This document shows, one piece after another, positions 12,112 through 23,499 of a stretch of 64,000 bases of DNA. A program made the position numbers and the translations under genes. Position 1 is the stretch's first letter. Each line of letters opens with the position of its first letter. The stretch spans positions 62,001 to 126,000 of the forward strand of contig JABANP010000039.1 in assembly GCA_013115135.1 (NCBI GenBank), given 5' to 3'. Source of the DNA: Perkinsus olseni (taxonomy: Eukaryota > Perkinsozoa > Perkinsida > Perkinsidae). The notes below the pieces were generated by a model that worked only from the letters and a program-made list of their open reading frames with translations, was not told the DNA's origin and did not search any database.

Positions 12112-13078
12112 TCACTGAGGCTTCCGGATGATAGTATAACTCCACATGTCCTCGCGCAGCCACTTTTCGCGTTTGGTTGCGAGGACCGCGGTAGCAGCCT
12201 GCAGGTCGAGCTTGTAGCACAAGTCCTCGAACGAGCCATACTCAGCTTTGATCATCGTCAAGACAGCGGAGCACATCTCCGGAATCACGACCGTCACGGC
12301 CTCATCCTCAATTTCTTCCTCAGATTTCTCCACGTCAGCGTAAATTGTCTTTCCGTCCCCCGCGTCGATCTCAATTCCCGTCAATTCCATCGGAGCGGAG
12401 AAGGATGTCTTCCCTCTCTGCTTGGCGTAGGAGTACAAGGTGCGCATTTGCTGGCTGAAATCGACTTTAAGGTCGACTGAGCGGGTCGCGGCCGGTGTCT
12501 CCAGGAGGGGCATTGTTGAAGGAAAGTATTTCTCGGTGACGTTCGTAGAAGACTTTGTAAGATGAGAGAGCATGGCTCGGCAACCACCTGAAGACAAAGT
12601 TTGGCACCATCGTGTCGATAATGATACCAATCATCAACGACAGCAACCACAACTTCTACTTACTGGGCTTCGAAGTTTTCCACGGTAATCTTTCTTAGGG
12701 CACTGGATCTCCGCCGTTTTAACGGCGTTCTCTCGGATAGAGAACTCCAACGAGGCGCCGCGCAGCGTCCCAATGTCGTCATTTGAATAATGGCAATCAG
12801 TATGATTCTTGGTCCTGATGTAACTGGTCATGTAACTGGTTAGCGGGGGGTAGTCCTGAGATGGGAAACACTCAGCAACCAGCAGCAGCAGCCAGGACAG
12901 AAGCGGATGTATTATAAAGTCCATGAGATGCATGGCCACATACGAGGACGGACTCTCGCTCCAAGAACGCAGAGATCGCATTGACCGGAGCTCTTACGTC
13001 ATGGGGGAGGATTGATCCAATTCCGTGCGTGAGGGGCAAGAGGGCTAAAGCTGCTACGCCGGTGGTGGCAATGGTCAT
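12112..13078 (-). CDS. secreted protein, paralogue B of a two-gene family (split)
   Basis: ATG at 13078 opens a signal peptide (MTIATTGVAALALLPLTHG) followed by IGSILPHDVRAPVNAI. A middle exon (about 12675-12850) encodes YIRTKNHTDCHYSNDDIG and joins in frame through a donor near 12666 to the last exon, which stops at 12112. The last exon carries QQMRTLYSYAKQRG, an acidic segment (EKSEEEIEDE), and the family core PEMCSAVLTMIKAEYGSFEDLC. It is clearly related to the gene at 8671-9564 but has a longer acidic insert. No known domain is recognised; it is a candidate secreted effector or surface-associated protein only by inference from the signal peptide. Confidence 0.6.
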
Positions 13079-13985
13079 TCGGGTGTTATCAACAACACTG
13101 AGGGGAGGGTTGACGATTGCAGCAGCCGACTGATGGTCCTCAACAGGGCCACCATAGCTGTTAACTGCTGACTGTGTATAAAGACAGGAGGGAATCTTGT
13201 CGGGTCATGGAGATGGTCTACTCTGTGCTGACCAAACCCATCCAACTCCTCCTTCAGATGGTGGCCTTAGGCATCTAACCGGAGTGACCTCGCATTACTA
13301 CCAACTGCTGCCCTGGCCGCGCTACAGCCCCCACACAGCGGGAGATTACACCGGCAATTGACGTGCTGACCACCACTAAGGGGTAATAAGCGACTTGAAA
13401 CAGCTTATGGCATTGGAAATCTATTTACGGGCATCTGCATTGCGCTCGTCATGATGATCGGTGTTGCCTGACTCGACAACCACACCATGCCCAATTCCAT
13501 GTTTGCCACTCCCGACTCATAGCCGCCCATTCCAATCGGCCCACTCTCAAGTCGATTCATAAGTCTGCCTCCTTTCGGGAGGGATGCGAGATTGGAGGGA
13601 GGAGCCTCGCTGGGCTGCCGGGCTCCCAGTGAGAATTCAGCGATTCAGCGAGATGAGTTAAACTCTCTCTAGAGATACATCCTGCAGTCGTCAATGAACT
13701 GGTCAGTAATGTCACGATTCGCTACAAAATTTCTGAGGGTGAAGGGAAACCCGAAACCCGACAGGGGCAACCTGATACCCGAGGTCTTTTGCAAGGCTAA
13801 GCTGCCCCCAGAGAAACCAGAAACCCGAGCCGTTAGGCGGGGTGAAGGCGGGAGAAAAAAAGGGCAAGAGGGAGAAAAAAGGGATCAAGGCACTCAGGTT
13901 CGATTCCCCGTCGAGACACTTTTCAGTCGGAAAATACCAGCAGAGTCTTTGTCGTTGTGTCATTATTCCCCATCCCTCTATTACC
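13079..13985. other. intergenic region upstream of DCP1
   Basis: No gene seen. It contains a purine-rich stretch (13850-13890) and an isolated Pol III B-box-like GGTTCGATTCC at about 13909, without a matching A box or cloverleaf. Confidence 0.4.
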
Positions 13986-15355
13986 ATGGCCTTCGAAGCA
14001 GAAGTAAGCCCAATAGAGCGCAAGCTGGCACTACTTGCCCTACAGAAGCGGGATAGCAGCATCAAGAGTATCTTAACTCATGCTCCGTACTAGCATCATC
14101 AACCTCACCAGTCGTGGTCACATCTCCCTTCAGGCACGCAGTCCTTTTCCACCTCAACCACTTTCCTGCGAGTGGCGACCCGAACCCCACTTGGGAGAAG
14201 CTAGACATCGAGGGTGTGCTGTATCTGGTCAGCACCATCACTGGCCAATTCCGATTGATATTATTCGACAACGAGCAAGCCCCCTCCGGCGCCGGCCTGG
14301 ACTACACTGGTGTCTCCCAGAGGGACATGTGGATGGCTGATCTCAGTCACGACGTCGTTGCCGAACAGCACGGGCATACGCTGCATCTTCGGTAAGGAGC
14401 CCATCCTGCCTCGGAATTGGGGTCCATTTTGGGCCAGTCGAATAGGGGAAAAGTCGAAGAGAAAAAAGCGACGAAAATGAGAATGACAATTTTTGTTCTC
14501 TCGAGTTTCACCCATCTTTATTTTCAGAACTGCTAATAACGAAGTTTTCGCCCTTTGGATGGCCCGTCCCGAAGTGGCCGATCGGGTAAGCTGTTCTCCC
14601 GTGTCACCACCTCCTGTCACACTCAGGGTTGCAGGTTTGCTCCTACGTGGGTTCGATTCTCTCCGCCCGACCTCTGCCAAGTCCACCCTCACCATCCGAC
14701 CTCCTCAAGATGATACTAGCGCGACGCCCTACCAGTGGCCCCCAGGAAGCTCCTGCTGCTAGTAGCAGTCCCAGCGAGAGTGTTGACGCCGCTGACAGCG
14801 TACAAGGGTCTGAGGGGAAACAGGTACTGCCTGGTTGGGGTATGCCCGTCTGAGGCCTTCCTTCAGGGTCCCTCGTCCACTAGTGTGCCTAGCGTGGAGG
14901 GTTCAAATTCATCCGCTACGTTCAGTAGTAACAGCAGCAACATGGCTGCCGGACAGCACATTCTGAGCCTTCTCAAGGGAGGCAAGACTGATGCCCCGGT
15001 CGAGTCCCCTGGCAGCAGCAGGGCCAGCTCAAATTCAGGACAGCCCGCTAGTAGCCCGGCAGAGTCAGTGGCATCTGGTGAAGGGGGGTTGGCAGACGCC
15101 GCCCCCAACCCGCAGGGAGCAACAACAGTAGACACTTTTGAGATGCTCCAAGCCGAGCTATCCAAGCCCAACGATGACGATGACTCGTCAGTGAGCGGAA
15201 GGCCACGGGAGGAGGAGGAAGATGATGATGGTACTGCGCCGGATGCCGTGGAGGGCATTTCCGTCACGAAGGATACTCTCCGGCAAGCATTAGTCGACGT
15301 TGTTAGCTCCGATGAATTCATGGAAATGCTTACCCAGCGACTAAGACAAATTTAG
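13986..15355 (+). CDS. DCP1: mRNA-decapping enzyme subunit Dcp1
   Basis: Five exons join in frame: 13986-14086, 14134-14391, 14528-14585, 14635-14823 and 14867-15355, giving 364 residues (introns of 47, 136, 49 and 43 nt, all GT-AG). The N-terminal half is the EVH1-like Dcp1 domain: helix with ERKLALLALQKRDSSIKSI, then HAVLFHLNHF and the family signature WEKLDIEGVLYLV, later NEVFALWMARPEVADR. The rest is a Ser/Pro-rich and acidic linker (EEEEDDDG), and the last ~35 residues (TKDTLRQALVDVV...FMEMLTQRLRQI) form a predicted helix in the place of the Dcp1 trimerisation motif. In the known family Dcp1 activates Dcp2, which removes the m7G cap in cytoplasmic P-bodies. The frame of all five joins and the total length (1095 nt) support this model. 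Confidence 0.85.
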
Positions 15356-15685
15356 CGAACTTATCACCCCCACCGTTAACAACGTCATCATCATTGCGTG
15401 CTCCTTCCCTGCTGCTACTGCTGCTGTCTTCTGTATTCCTGGCTTATGCCTGTAGCATTGTTACACGTAGAGACCCTAGCGTGATCATCATCATCATCGG
15501 CAAGGAGGCATTGTATTTCCTCGTCCCTTCCTCCAGTTGTATTAATAATATTTACCATCATTAACTTCCTCTCCTCCTCTTATTCGTCCCTTTACTAGTG
15601 CCGCTACTGTCTATGTATGTCATCCAGTACAGCGGCCATCGTGTTGGTGGGGCCCGTCAGTATGCAGCTGTGCAGTTTTTTCGCT

Positions 15686-17881
15686 ATGGACTCGCCCGAC
15701 GCCACGAAGAACCGGCAAAACCCGGTGGACGGCATCCTGCCTTCTCTCATCGTTTCTCATCCGGGAGGAGCCCTCGGGAAGCATGGACGGGAGAACAGCA
15801 AGGTATTAGTACGGGAAAGGAGAGAGCGCATCTTTTTGTCTACGAGAGGCATGGGTCAACCTAAGATACTCTACATGATGCAGGTTTTAATGATATATAC
15901 TGGCGGTACCGTCGGAATGCAGCCAGGTGGCGACGGGTCCCTACGCCCAGTCCCGGGTTTCCTCACGGAAAAGATTTCTCTCCTAGAGGAGCTCAAACGA
16001 CCAGGCATGCCCGACTGCACGGTACTACCACACCATTGCCGGAGCGTAGCAGAACGTATGGTGTACCGTCGTCTTCCTCGGCGAACTCCTTCTTTCGGAC
16101 CCCCGCCGCCACGACGGTGTTTGAACCGCTCTCCCCTTGTCGACGATGGATCGATAGAACCCATTTTAGGTTATCGAGTGGGAGGAACTGATAGACAGTT
16201 CGGACGTGACGCCTGGAGCATTGGGCTAAGATGGCACAGGTACATCGCCACAGGCTGCTGGCCTTCATTCTACTGGAAATGCCGTAGTGAACGATATCTG
16301 TGCAACTGAGTAGCGTCGATGGTGCTGTTGAAAATCGGGTAATTTCCAGCTATCGTGAACGAAATTCTGCTGCGAATGTTCATTTTCGTAGCACCAAAAT
16401 TGTCACCTCCGGAAGTTGCTGCTCAGCTTGGGGTCACTCGCTGTAAACGCCTTCCGGAATTATTCACAGTTGTGTGAAACACCAGCGAGAGCGTAGCCCA
16501 CTGGAGATTAGAAACGGATGGTGCGGTATGAGATCTCGGCCGGTCCCTCCTCAGAGCATCGAGGTGAACTACTATGATTATGACGGCTTTGTCATCGTCC
16601 ATGGCACTGACACTATGGCTTACACCGCGGCTGCCTTGTCGTTCATGCTCTCCAACCTGGCTAAGACCGTCGTCCTTACTGGATCAATTCTGCCCTTTGG
16701 GGAGCCCCATAGCGATGCTAGGAGGAACATCATAGTGTCTACCCTGATTGCTGGTAGTATCTTTGGGCGGGGAGGAGTATCTTTCGACCTTGTCTTTGAC
16801 CAGGTGTGTGCAACATTCCCGAAGTTTGTGTATTTTTTAACACCTACCTGCTCAGAGGCTGCCGTTCCGTTAAGGTAGTGCATCTCAGAAGGTGCCTTTC
16901 TTAGAGTAGTATCCTAGGAGTCTCTTAGAAGTATCCTAGGAGTATCTTAGAAGTATCTTAGGAGTATCTTAGGAGTATCTTAGGTTGACAGTGGTTCGAT
17001 AGCAGCATTCGAGTCGCCCAACTTCCCCCCACTAGCCACCCTAGGAGTTGGCATCCACTTCAACCACCATCTCCTCATGCCCGCCCCCAAAGGACGTTTC
17101 CAAGTCCACACCAACATGGAGAACTCCATACTGGTCCTTAGGATGGTAGTAGGCCTGACGACAGCCGCCCCCTCCCTTGAAGGCCGCTCCCTAGGTCCCC
17201 GGATTTGCTGATCTGGAGTCACTCAGAGAGAGTGCTGTGAAAGGAGTGGTATTGTCGCTTTACGGTACTGGCAATGCACCTGCTAAGCAGCAGAAGTTCA
17301 TTGACTGGTTGAAAAGGTAGTATCCTGAGGGGAAGAATGGGCGTCGTCACGATTCCGGAGGGGAAGAACACTAGAAGCCCTTGGGAACTCTACTCGTAGC
17401 GCCCCGACTATATCGAACGCCGAATCATCTGTGAGCCATCAGCTTCACGCTTTCACTACGGAAGTGTCAAAAATTCCGGCGGATTTATTCTGACTCGGGA
17501 GATTCTTCATACCTCCCTGTCGGTAGCCTATAATCCCTTCAGGTTCAACGAGAGGGGCATTGCCGTAGTGGCCGTGTCCCAATGCTTGAAGGGCCAAGTA
17601 GAGTTGAACGCCTACGCTGTCGGCTCCCGTCTGCTGTCTGTCGGCGTCATCAGTGCTGGCGATATGACCGTCGAGGCTGCGGTTACTAAACTCAGCTACC
17701 TTCTGGGGAGAGGGATGACTCTGCCGCAAATAAGTCGGGCATTCGAGATGTCCCTCAGAGGCGAGGTTACCGAGGTACTGCTCGTACCACTCCTTTCGAA
17801 ATCGTAGCCTTCCTCCCCCTTCAGACGAATGGTGACGAGGATATCTTCCGTGGATTCGCGGGTGTTGTATCAAAGTTGTGA
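15686..17881 (+). CDS. type I L-asparaginase, split gene with an apparent one-base insertion
   Basis: Exon 1 is 15686-15802, followed by a 91-nt intron. Exon 2 begins at 15894 with VLMIYTGGTVGM, the first catalytic Thr loop of asparaginases. Further exons give the DSSDV loop, then YDYDGFVIVHGTDTMAYTAA (second catalytic Thr with Asp, TDT) and VVLTGS. Then follow ESPNFPPLATLG, the segment LSLYGTGNAP and the C-terminal helices (GDMTVEAAVTKLSYLLGRGM), ending in an exon that stops at 17881. The enzyme hydrolyses L-asparagine to aspartate and ammonia. No signal peptide is seen, so it is likely cytosolic. Between the DSSDVTPGA and WAKMAQ motifs one extra base (near 16221) breaks the frame. The intron at 16890-16984 ends in an 11-bp tandem repeat. 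Some middle joins are not settled. Confidence 0.75.
16908..16984 (+). repeat. 11-bp tandem repeat (7 units) at the 3' end of an asparaginase intron
   Basis: Seven units of AGTATCTTAGG with few changes span exactly 77 bp. The last unit runs straight into the next exon (GTTGACAGTGGTTCG, coding VDSGS), so its TTAG is the likely 3' splice site. Every unit carries the same acceptor-like TTAG or CTAG. Confidence 0.8.
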
Positions 17882-18178
17882 CCCTTACCATGCCATCGCC
17901 AATTTATCAGCAATTATCAATCTCAAATTATCGACCCGCGTGAACGAAATTTGACTTTTGTGTTTATGGCTTACTAAGCTCGACGAAGGCGATAATCGGG
18001 AAGCTTCTCTGGTTCGGAAACAGTGGGCAGCGGCTGGCCAAATGTACGCTCCGTTGCTGGGGGGTCAGCCTTCCTTAGGGATGCCCACCCGTCTGCGAAG
18101 CTCGTTCGTTTGCGTTGCTTCTCACTGTCTATAACGCGAGCAGTCGAGATCCGAGTTTTGACAGCTTATCCTTGTACC
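17882..18178. other. short intergenic region between asparaginase and SLX9
   Basis: About 297 bp with no gene; presumably holds the 3' end of one gene and the promoter or trans-splice site of the next. Confidence 0.4.
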
Positions 18179-18785
18179 ATGGTCAAACGCCGTAAAGCCC
18201 CTACTAAGGCAGCAGCTGAGGAGCCGACGGAGGAAGACCCTTCCCTTTGGTCACGAGGACAGCGCAAACGACGCGTCAGGAAAGGAGGCCCTCAGTGAGT
18301 GATAGTGTTGGACGCCGTTCTTGTGTAACGGCTCGCGTGATGGCTCAGTCCGGAAGAAGCAGTTCGCGGCAGAGCAGGTCAGAGCCAAGCACATGAAGGA
18401 CGCGGAAGCGAAGGACAAGAGTAGGTCATTCCAGCGCTGGTCGCCGGTGGTGATGATGGTGTTCCCCTCAGGGAACGTCTTGGCGAACCTGCAGGCCTTG
18501 AGGGGCTCCCTGAAGCTGGATCTGCAGGAGGATGAGTCGAAGGCACACAAGCCGAGGAAGGTCCACAAGCTGGCAGCCAAACCTAAGACGAGGGCAGCGC
18601 TACACAAGCAGAACCTGAGGGAAGTTTTGCAATACAAAAGTGTAAGTTGACTATCTCCTCGCCTACCGACTCTCTGCGACCGATGTGTGGGGCGTTGGCA
18701 GGTCCTGTCGTTCGAGCCCTTCCAGCAGAACCCTCTGGCAGCTATTCAACAGCACCTTCGGAATACGCAGGGTGCTGCACCCTAG
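18179..18785 (+). CDS. SLX9: ribosome biogenesis protein SLX9-like, three exons
   Basis: Exon 1 starts at ATG 18179 and is strongly basic (MVKRRKAPTKAA...RKRRVRKGG). The middle exon ends at 18641 and has RKKQFAAEQVRAKHMKDAEAK and KPRKVHKLAAKPKTRAAL. The last exon (18702-18785) has FEPFQQNPLAAIQQHLRNT, the diagnostic C-terminal motif of SLX9 (FxxNPxAAIxxHLxNT). Intron 2 is 18642-18701; intron 1 lies between about 18275 and 18359 and its exact ends are uncertain because the phase allows more than one choice. In yeast SLX9 is a nucleolar pre-40S factor needed for processing in ITS1. The small size and basic charge fit this role. Confidence 0.75.
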
Positions 18786-19236
18786 CCTCTCACGTTACTT
18801 CTATTGCCACTTTATGTGTTGTTTGTCAATCGGTCCACCCGGGTTCGATCCCTGCATGTTGCATATGTTGATTTATCCGTCACGCCTACTGTCCCCCCGC
18901 TGCCTCGCTGCATGGACGTCCGCCCATAATGTAAGTGATTCTGCAGCGCCTTCGCTCCGCCCTCCTCAAGCCAATCGTACCGTAAAGGTTTTGCCGCCAA
19001 CCCTTGCCCAAGTGCTGCTTCTGCTGCTAGGCAAAATTTGATTATCACGATTCGTCAGCGCTGTACGTGACCTGGGCGTGCGTGCGGGTCGATCGATCTC
19101 CTCAAACTAGCTACCCGCTGATCATCGACCGCGTGTCGTGGGTCCTGTTCTTCGATCGCCGTTGCTCTTGATCAGAGATGTGCTCTGGCCGTAGGTAACC
19201 ATCTTTTTGAAGGCACCTAGGCGTCGTGCATTTAGC
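18786..19236. other. intergenic region between SLX9 and the FAH-family gene
   Basis: No convincing gene. A stretch with GGGTTCGATCCCTG near 18852 resembles a tRNA T-arm, but no cloverleaf can be drawn around it. Confidence 0.4.
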
Positions 19237-20564
19237 ATGGCGAAGCCCCATCCCCATGGATATGCGCCCCGATGGGCATCTGGCGAGCCCTTCGACCTCC
19301 CTTTGCCGTCTAAGGTGGTCAGCCCTAGTCGAGTTGGGCTCGACCGCTCACTACCGCATCTTCACACGAACTGTGATCTCCCAATGGTCACTCTGACGTG
19401 CCCTATTGTCTCGTAACTCTAAGCGGAAAGCGATAGTCTTCAGTTACGTATGCTGAACTCAACTCGCTCGCGTATCTTGAGGTCAACTTGGTCGCGTATC
19501 TTAAGGTCAACTTGATCGCGTATCTTGAGATCAACTTGATCGCGTATCTTGAGCTCAACTCGCTCGCGTATCTTAAGGTCAACTTGGCCGCGTATCTTAA
19601 GGTCAACTTGGTCGCGTATCTTGAGGTCAACTCAAACCATTTCGGGGTTATCGTGCCCTCCTTAGATACTATGTGTAGCGAAGAACTTTGCGAGCTCTAA
19701 AGAAGAGCTCGACTCCCACAGAGAGAACTTAAACGAGTCCATGGACAAGGTTGGATACTGTCGAAGCCATCGAGCATCGCTCCGCCCTCCACAGGCTATC
19801 ATCTTCAGCAAATCATTAACCTCGCTCGTACCAATAACACAACCGATAGAACTGCAACAACGAGAAGATGTCTTTTACGAGACGGAACTGGCCCTGCTGA
19901 TCACCGAGCAGGTCAGCACTCGTCGCTTGCGTACGTCATGATACCGTGGTTTCCTCTCAGCTGCCCCAGTCCCCTTCGGGATGTCCACCAAAGGACTGCC
20001 TGGCCGCTGTAGGAGGCGTTGCCGTGGCTCTGGACCTCACCTTGAAGGACGTGCAAAACTCCAGCAAGGCGGCCGGAGGTAGGCCGCCGGGACCTCTCGC
20101 GCATATCTCATTTGACAGGTTCTTGGGAGAAAGCGAAAGCCTTCGATCGAAGCTGTCCGATCTCTGACTGGGTCAAGGTTGCTGGACTGGAAGAAAATTC
20201 TGAATGGAAAATATCCACCAAGATTGATGATCACCTCGTGAGTTCTCATGGACGCTCCGGACGATCCTAACCACCATTTTTCACCATTGATGGCAGCAGG
20301 TTCAAGAACAAAGCACGACTGATATGCTCATACCACTCCATTGCCTACTCGCGCAGTTGACCAAGTCCTTCACCCTTCTACCGGGAGATATCGTCCTCAC
20401 GGGAACGCCGGTGCTGCCCCGAAGGCCCCGGCCCACTCAAGCCTGGCATGCTGCTCACGCTGAGCGTCGAGCCCCTTATCGGAACCCTCACCACCTCGAA
20501 CCGCCACATGACGGATACTCCATATGATTTTTTCTCGAACTACCCCGGCCTCGAGTTGAAGTAG
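19237..20564 (+). CDS. fumarylacetoacetate hydrolase family protein (FAHD1-like)
   Basis: Five exons: 19237-19314, 19666-19911, 19961-20078, 20119-20237 and 20300-20564. Exon 2 opens with ILCVAKNFASSKEEL and has the metal-binding acids in DVFYETELALLI. Exon 3 has VALDLTLKDVQ, exon 4 WEKAKAFDRSCPISDWV, and exon 5 LLPGDIVLTGTP, followed one frame later by LKPGMLLTLSVEPLIG and NYPGLELK-stop. These are FAHD1/acylpyruvase signatures; the family hydrolyses acylpyruvates or decarboxylates oxaloacetate in mitochondria or cytosol. Exon 5 is one base too long (265 nt). The extra base is probably in the CCCC run at 20417-20420, although a 31-nt GT-AG segment (20411-20441) would also restore frame at the cost of conserved residues. 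Intron 1 is unusually long because it holds a minisatellite. Confidence 0.75.
19469..19632 (+). repeat. 24-bp minisatellite in intron 1 of the FAH-family gene
   Basis: Seven copies of CGCGTATCTTRAGGTCAACTYG spaced exactly 24 bp (starts at 19469, 19493, 19517, 19541, 19565, 19589, 19613), plus a worn copy from about 19445. It ends 33 bp before exon 2. Open frames across it are an effect of the 24-bp period. Confidence 0.85.
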
Positions 20565-21160
20565 AAAAACTAACAAAGACAACATCCCCAATGGAGTGTT
20601 CATTAATACATCACGTCAACGAACTTACGCCCGAACTAGCGCAGTGGCCCCACGTGTACTCTCGAGGGATGGACAGTCCTCGACTACGGCTCAAATGCAC
20701 ACAGTGATACCATCCGCATTACACAGATTACCACTACAGTTGGTCGAAGAGCACGAAAGGAACGACTCCGAACCGCACCGCCAATCACACGAGCTCACCA
20801 AGACTATCTTCCAAGTGATCAAAGAATCTTCGTCGAGTGAGCCGTCATGAGCTGCTACGAACTGGTCAACACAACGCGTACGGCTATTACAGAGGAAAAC
20901 AAAAGCATAACTGATTAGGAGGCAGTATACTAATACTGGTGATTATTAATAGTAGCATTTTATTATTGTCACCGCTACTACTACTACTTCTTAACTAATA
21001 CAATAGTCATTACTACAGGCGGGCGAATACGTTCAAGCGAACCAAGCAACAGCAGCAACAGTCAATATTACGTTATCGTTGTTGTCACGTGCGGTTATGA
21101 GGACGGCCAAACTCGACAAAGGGCGGAAGAGGAAAACTAATAGTACCGCTCGGAGGTGGA
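20565..21160. other. convergent intergenic region
   Basis: Between the 3' ends of the FAH-family gene (+) and the Lys/Ala/Ser-rich gene (-). AT-rich around 20920-21010 with ACTACTACT runs; no gene seen. Confidence 0.4.
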
Positions 21161-23441
21161 CTAGAAGGGCGCCTCGCTGGGTAGTAGTCCCAGCTGTTGG
21201 CGTGCTGCAGTGAATACGTCAGTGGAATCGGGCTCATAGAACTCATAAAACGTTCGTTTGACTTTAACAGAGGGCTGTCGCTTCAAGGCAGCCTCTACCT
21301 CTCCGCTGGTCCTCTGTACGCTGGTAGTAGTTTCGAGGACAGGAGCTGTCTTGCCAGTTCTTATCTTAGCTACGGACGCCGTCTTCGGTGCACTACCATT
21401 AGACGTATCCTTCGCTGTGCGTGGCCCTACAGCCTTCGCAGTTCTACTACCAGCAGCAGCAGCAGCCTTACCATCCCTGCCCTGTGTTGTTGGCCGACCT
21501 CGGCTGCCTGAAACCGCAGGGCCTTTCACTGCAGTAGCTGCTGATGATTGCTGCTTCTTCTGGGTGGTAGCTGCAGCAGGTGACGAGCGCTTAGATTTGC
21601 TCTTACCAACAGTCTGCCATTCACCATCATCGTCCGCTGCTACTACAGGAGCTCTGATGACGAGAGGCTCCACCGCTGCCGTCTTGGCCCTCACCAGCGT
21701 GCTCTCATGTACCGGTGTGATGAAGGAGTCCGAAGATGATGAGGATGATGATGACGACGACGAGACTTCCGACGGCGATCTTGATCGCGCTGATGATCCC
21801 CCAGGGGATACAACAGTTGACACAGTACTGCTATTGATTCCTGCCGCTGTAGTAGTAGCAGGCTGGCTTGGCTGCTTCGCTCCGCTATTTGAATTCTGGC
21901 TTTTTGCCTTCGCTGTAGTAGCCTCCTCGTGCTTCGTCGCTGCAGCAGCCTTCTTCGCCTGTCGCTTCTTCCTCTTCTTGGCAGCCTTCGACACCGGCTG
22001 AGCCGCGCCCGCTGGTTGCTGCTGCTGTCGACTATCCCTGTCCTGCTCGCCCTCGCCAGCCTCTAGGTCAACGAAGGATCGGCTCGCCATGGACTCATAG
22101 GGTATATACTGTAGGAAACGAGATGACTGTGGACCCCCCAAGGAAGGGCGACATCTCCTGTTGGACATCCTGCTGCCGCTGCTGTGAACGACGTTGAAGG
22201 GACTCGAAGCGGTCTTTGTAATACTCGGAAAGGACTCTCTGAGAGACGATTGGTGGGAGAGGTCGAATCAGCAGGAGTAGTACGAATTCGAGGGCCTGTG
22301 CCAGCACGGCGTCTAGGTCGGCGTACCGGACTGAGTCGGATTCTAGACTATCCAGGAGACGATACCACAGCTGAAAAGACCATAGAAAGTTTCAGACCCA
22401 AATACGCTTGGCCCTCGGCTTTAAGTAATGAGACGACTCACTGACGAACAGTAGACGATGGCAAGCAGCCAAGCCTTATGGGCAGACGAGGACGTTGGGT
22501 AGTGCTAGAGTATCCTAAGGTTCACTATGGTAGAAGATATAATACCTCTTTCCTCGTGACCAGCCGGCTTCTATTCCGCTTAGCGTTCCGCAAGAAGTCT
22601 TCGCAGCGCTCGTCTATGAACTGGAAGAGACGAGAAGATACGCGCATCCAAGGTTGACCATAGTATTACATCGAATAGGGTGTGATCCATTAGGACCTTC
22701 ATGCAGGGTTGAAGGGCATCCGCCTCTCCATTAATACCACTAGAAGGATCTTCCTGGAGTAGCATATAGCCTGAACAGTTGGGAGTATCATTTGTTTTGG
22801 AATGACCAAGGATCAACTCGGGACCAGACAAAACAAACCACCAGCAACCCCATCAGGAGAACGAGAATCGCACAGATGCTACTACCATCCTTGAACTGCG
22901 CTTCTCCTTTCGACCGGGGAGGAGTCTCGAATCCAGGCAGAACGTTGTGGTTGGTGGGCTCGAAGAACTGCAACAACCTCGGATACTTCCGCTCAGTCCC
23001 TTGGCGCTCAGGGCTCAAATTAGCACACCACGCCCTCTGAAACTCGAACATGTAATTGAAATAATCTCAAGGCTGTAGGGCACGGCACCTTCCGGCAGTT
23101 GTCCAATCGTGTAACGAATTCCTTGTCGGCGATGGTTAGCAAAGCCTGTCGGGCGCTATTGGATAGCCGACCGTACGCCTCTATGACATCCTTCCTTCGA
23201 ACCTGAGGAATGAGGGCCTTTGCAAGGCTAGTGACCAACGCCGTCGTACCATGGGAAGGTGCTTGTCGATCTTGGCCAGAAAGGCTGGTATCATGACGGT
23301 GGAAAACTTGCCAGCTCCTCCAGGGGTGACGTCCTCTCTGAATGTTAGACCTTTGGTTTGGTCACCAGTCGCGCCTCCACCGCTGCCAAGAACCGTCGGG
23401 GCAGTAGCCGACCCCGAACCTACTGGAGGGCCCCGGGACAT
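21161..23441 (-). CDS. unknown split gene with a low-complexity Lys/Ala/Ser-rich C-terminal half
   Basis: The long last exon (22093 down to 21161) encodes about 310 residues: MASRSFVDLEAGEGEQ, a basic patch (KKRKKRQAKK), Ser/Thr/Ala-rich low complexity, and an ordered end (TFYEFYEPDSTDVFTAA, LLPSEAPF). It joins in frame through a 34-nt intron (22094-22127) to an exon with a hydrophobic segment (LEFVLLLLI) and RVLSEYYKDRFESLQRRSQQRQQDV, likely helical. Further upstream minus-strand frames (22580-23441) look like more exons (for example QALLTIADKEFVTRLDNC and RAWCANLSPERQ), but the joins are not resolved. I do not recognise the family; it may be a membrane-anchored protein with a disordered tail. 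Confidence 0.45.
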
Positions 23442-23499
23442 AACTACTACGGAAAATATGACTGAAAGAAGAATGTTATCAGCATGAAAAGGCCTCGAT

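Noticed and set aside
13880..13925. Pol III B-box-like GGTTCGATTCC followed by TTTT, possible tRNA or SINE
   Set aside because: No A box at a suitable distance and no cloverleaf; similar lone B boxes occur near 14651 and 18852.
20411..20441. 31-nt GT-AG segment that would act as an intron in the FAH-family gene (a 25-nt one at about 16205-16229 in asparaginase is similar)
   Set aside because: Each would remove residues conserved in the family; a one-base insertion explains the frame better, though RNA data could overturn this.
21258..22001. 247-codon plus-strand frame
   Set aside because: Antisense to the Lys/Ala/Ser-rich exon; low complexity, no features.
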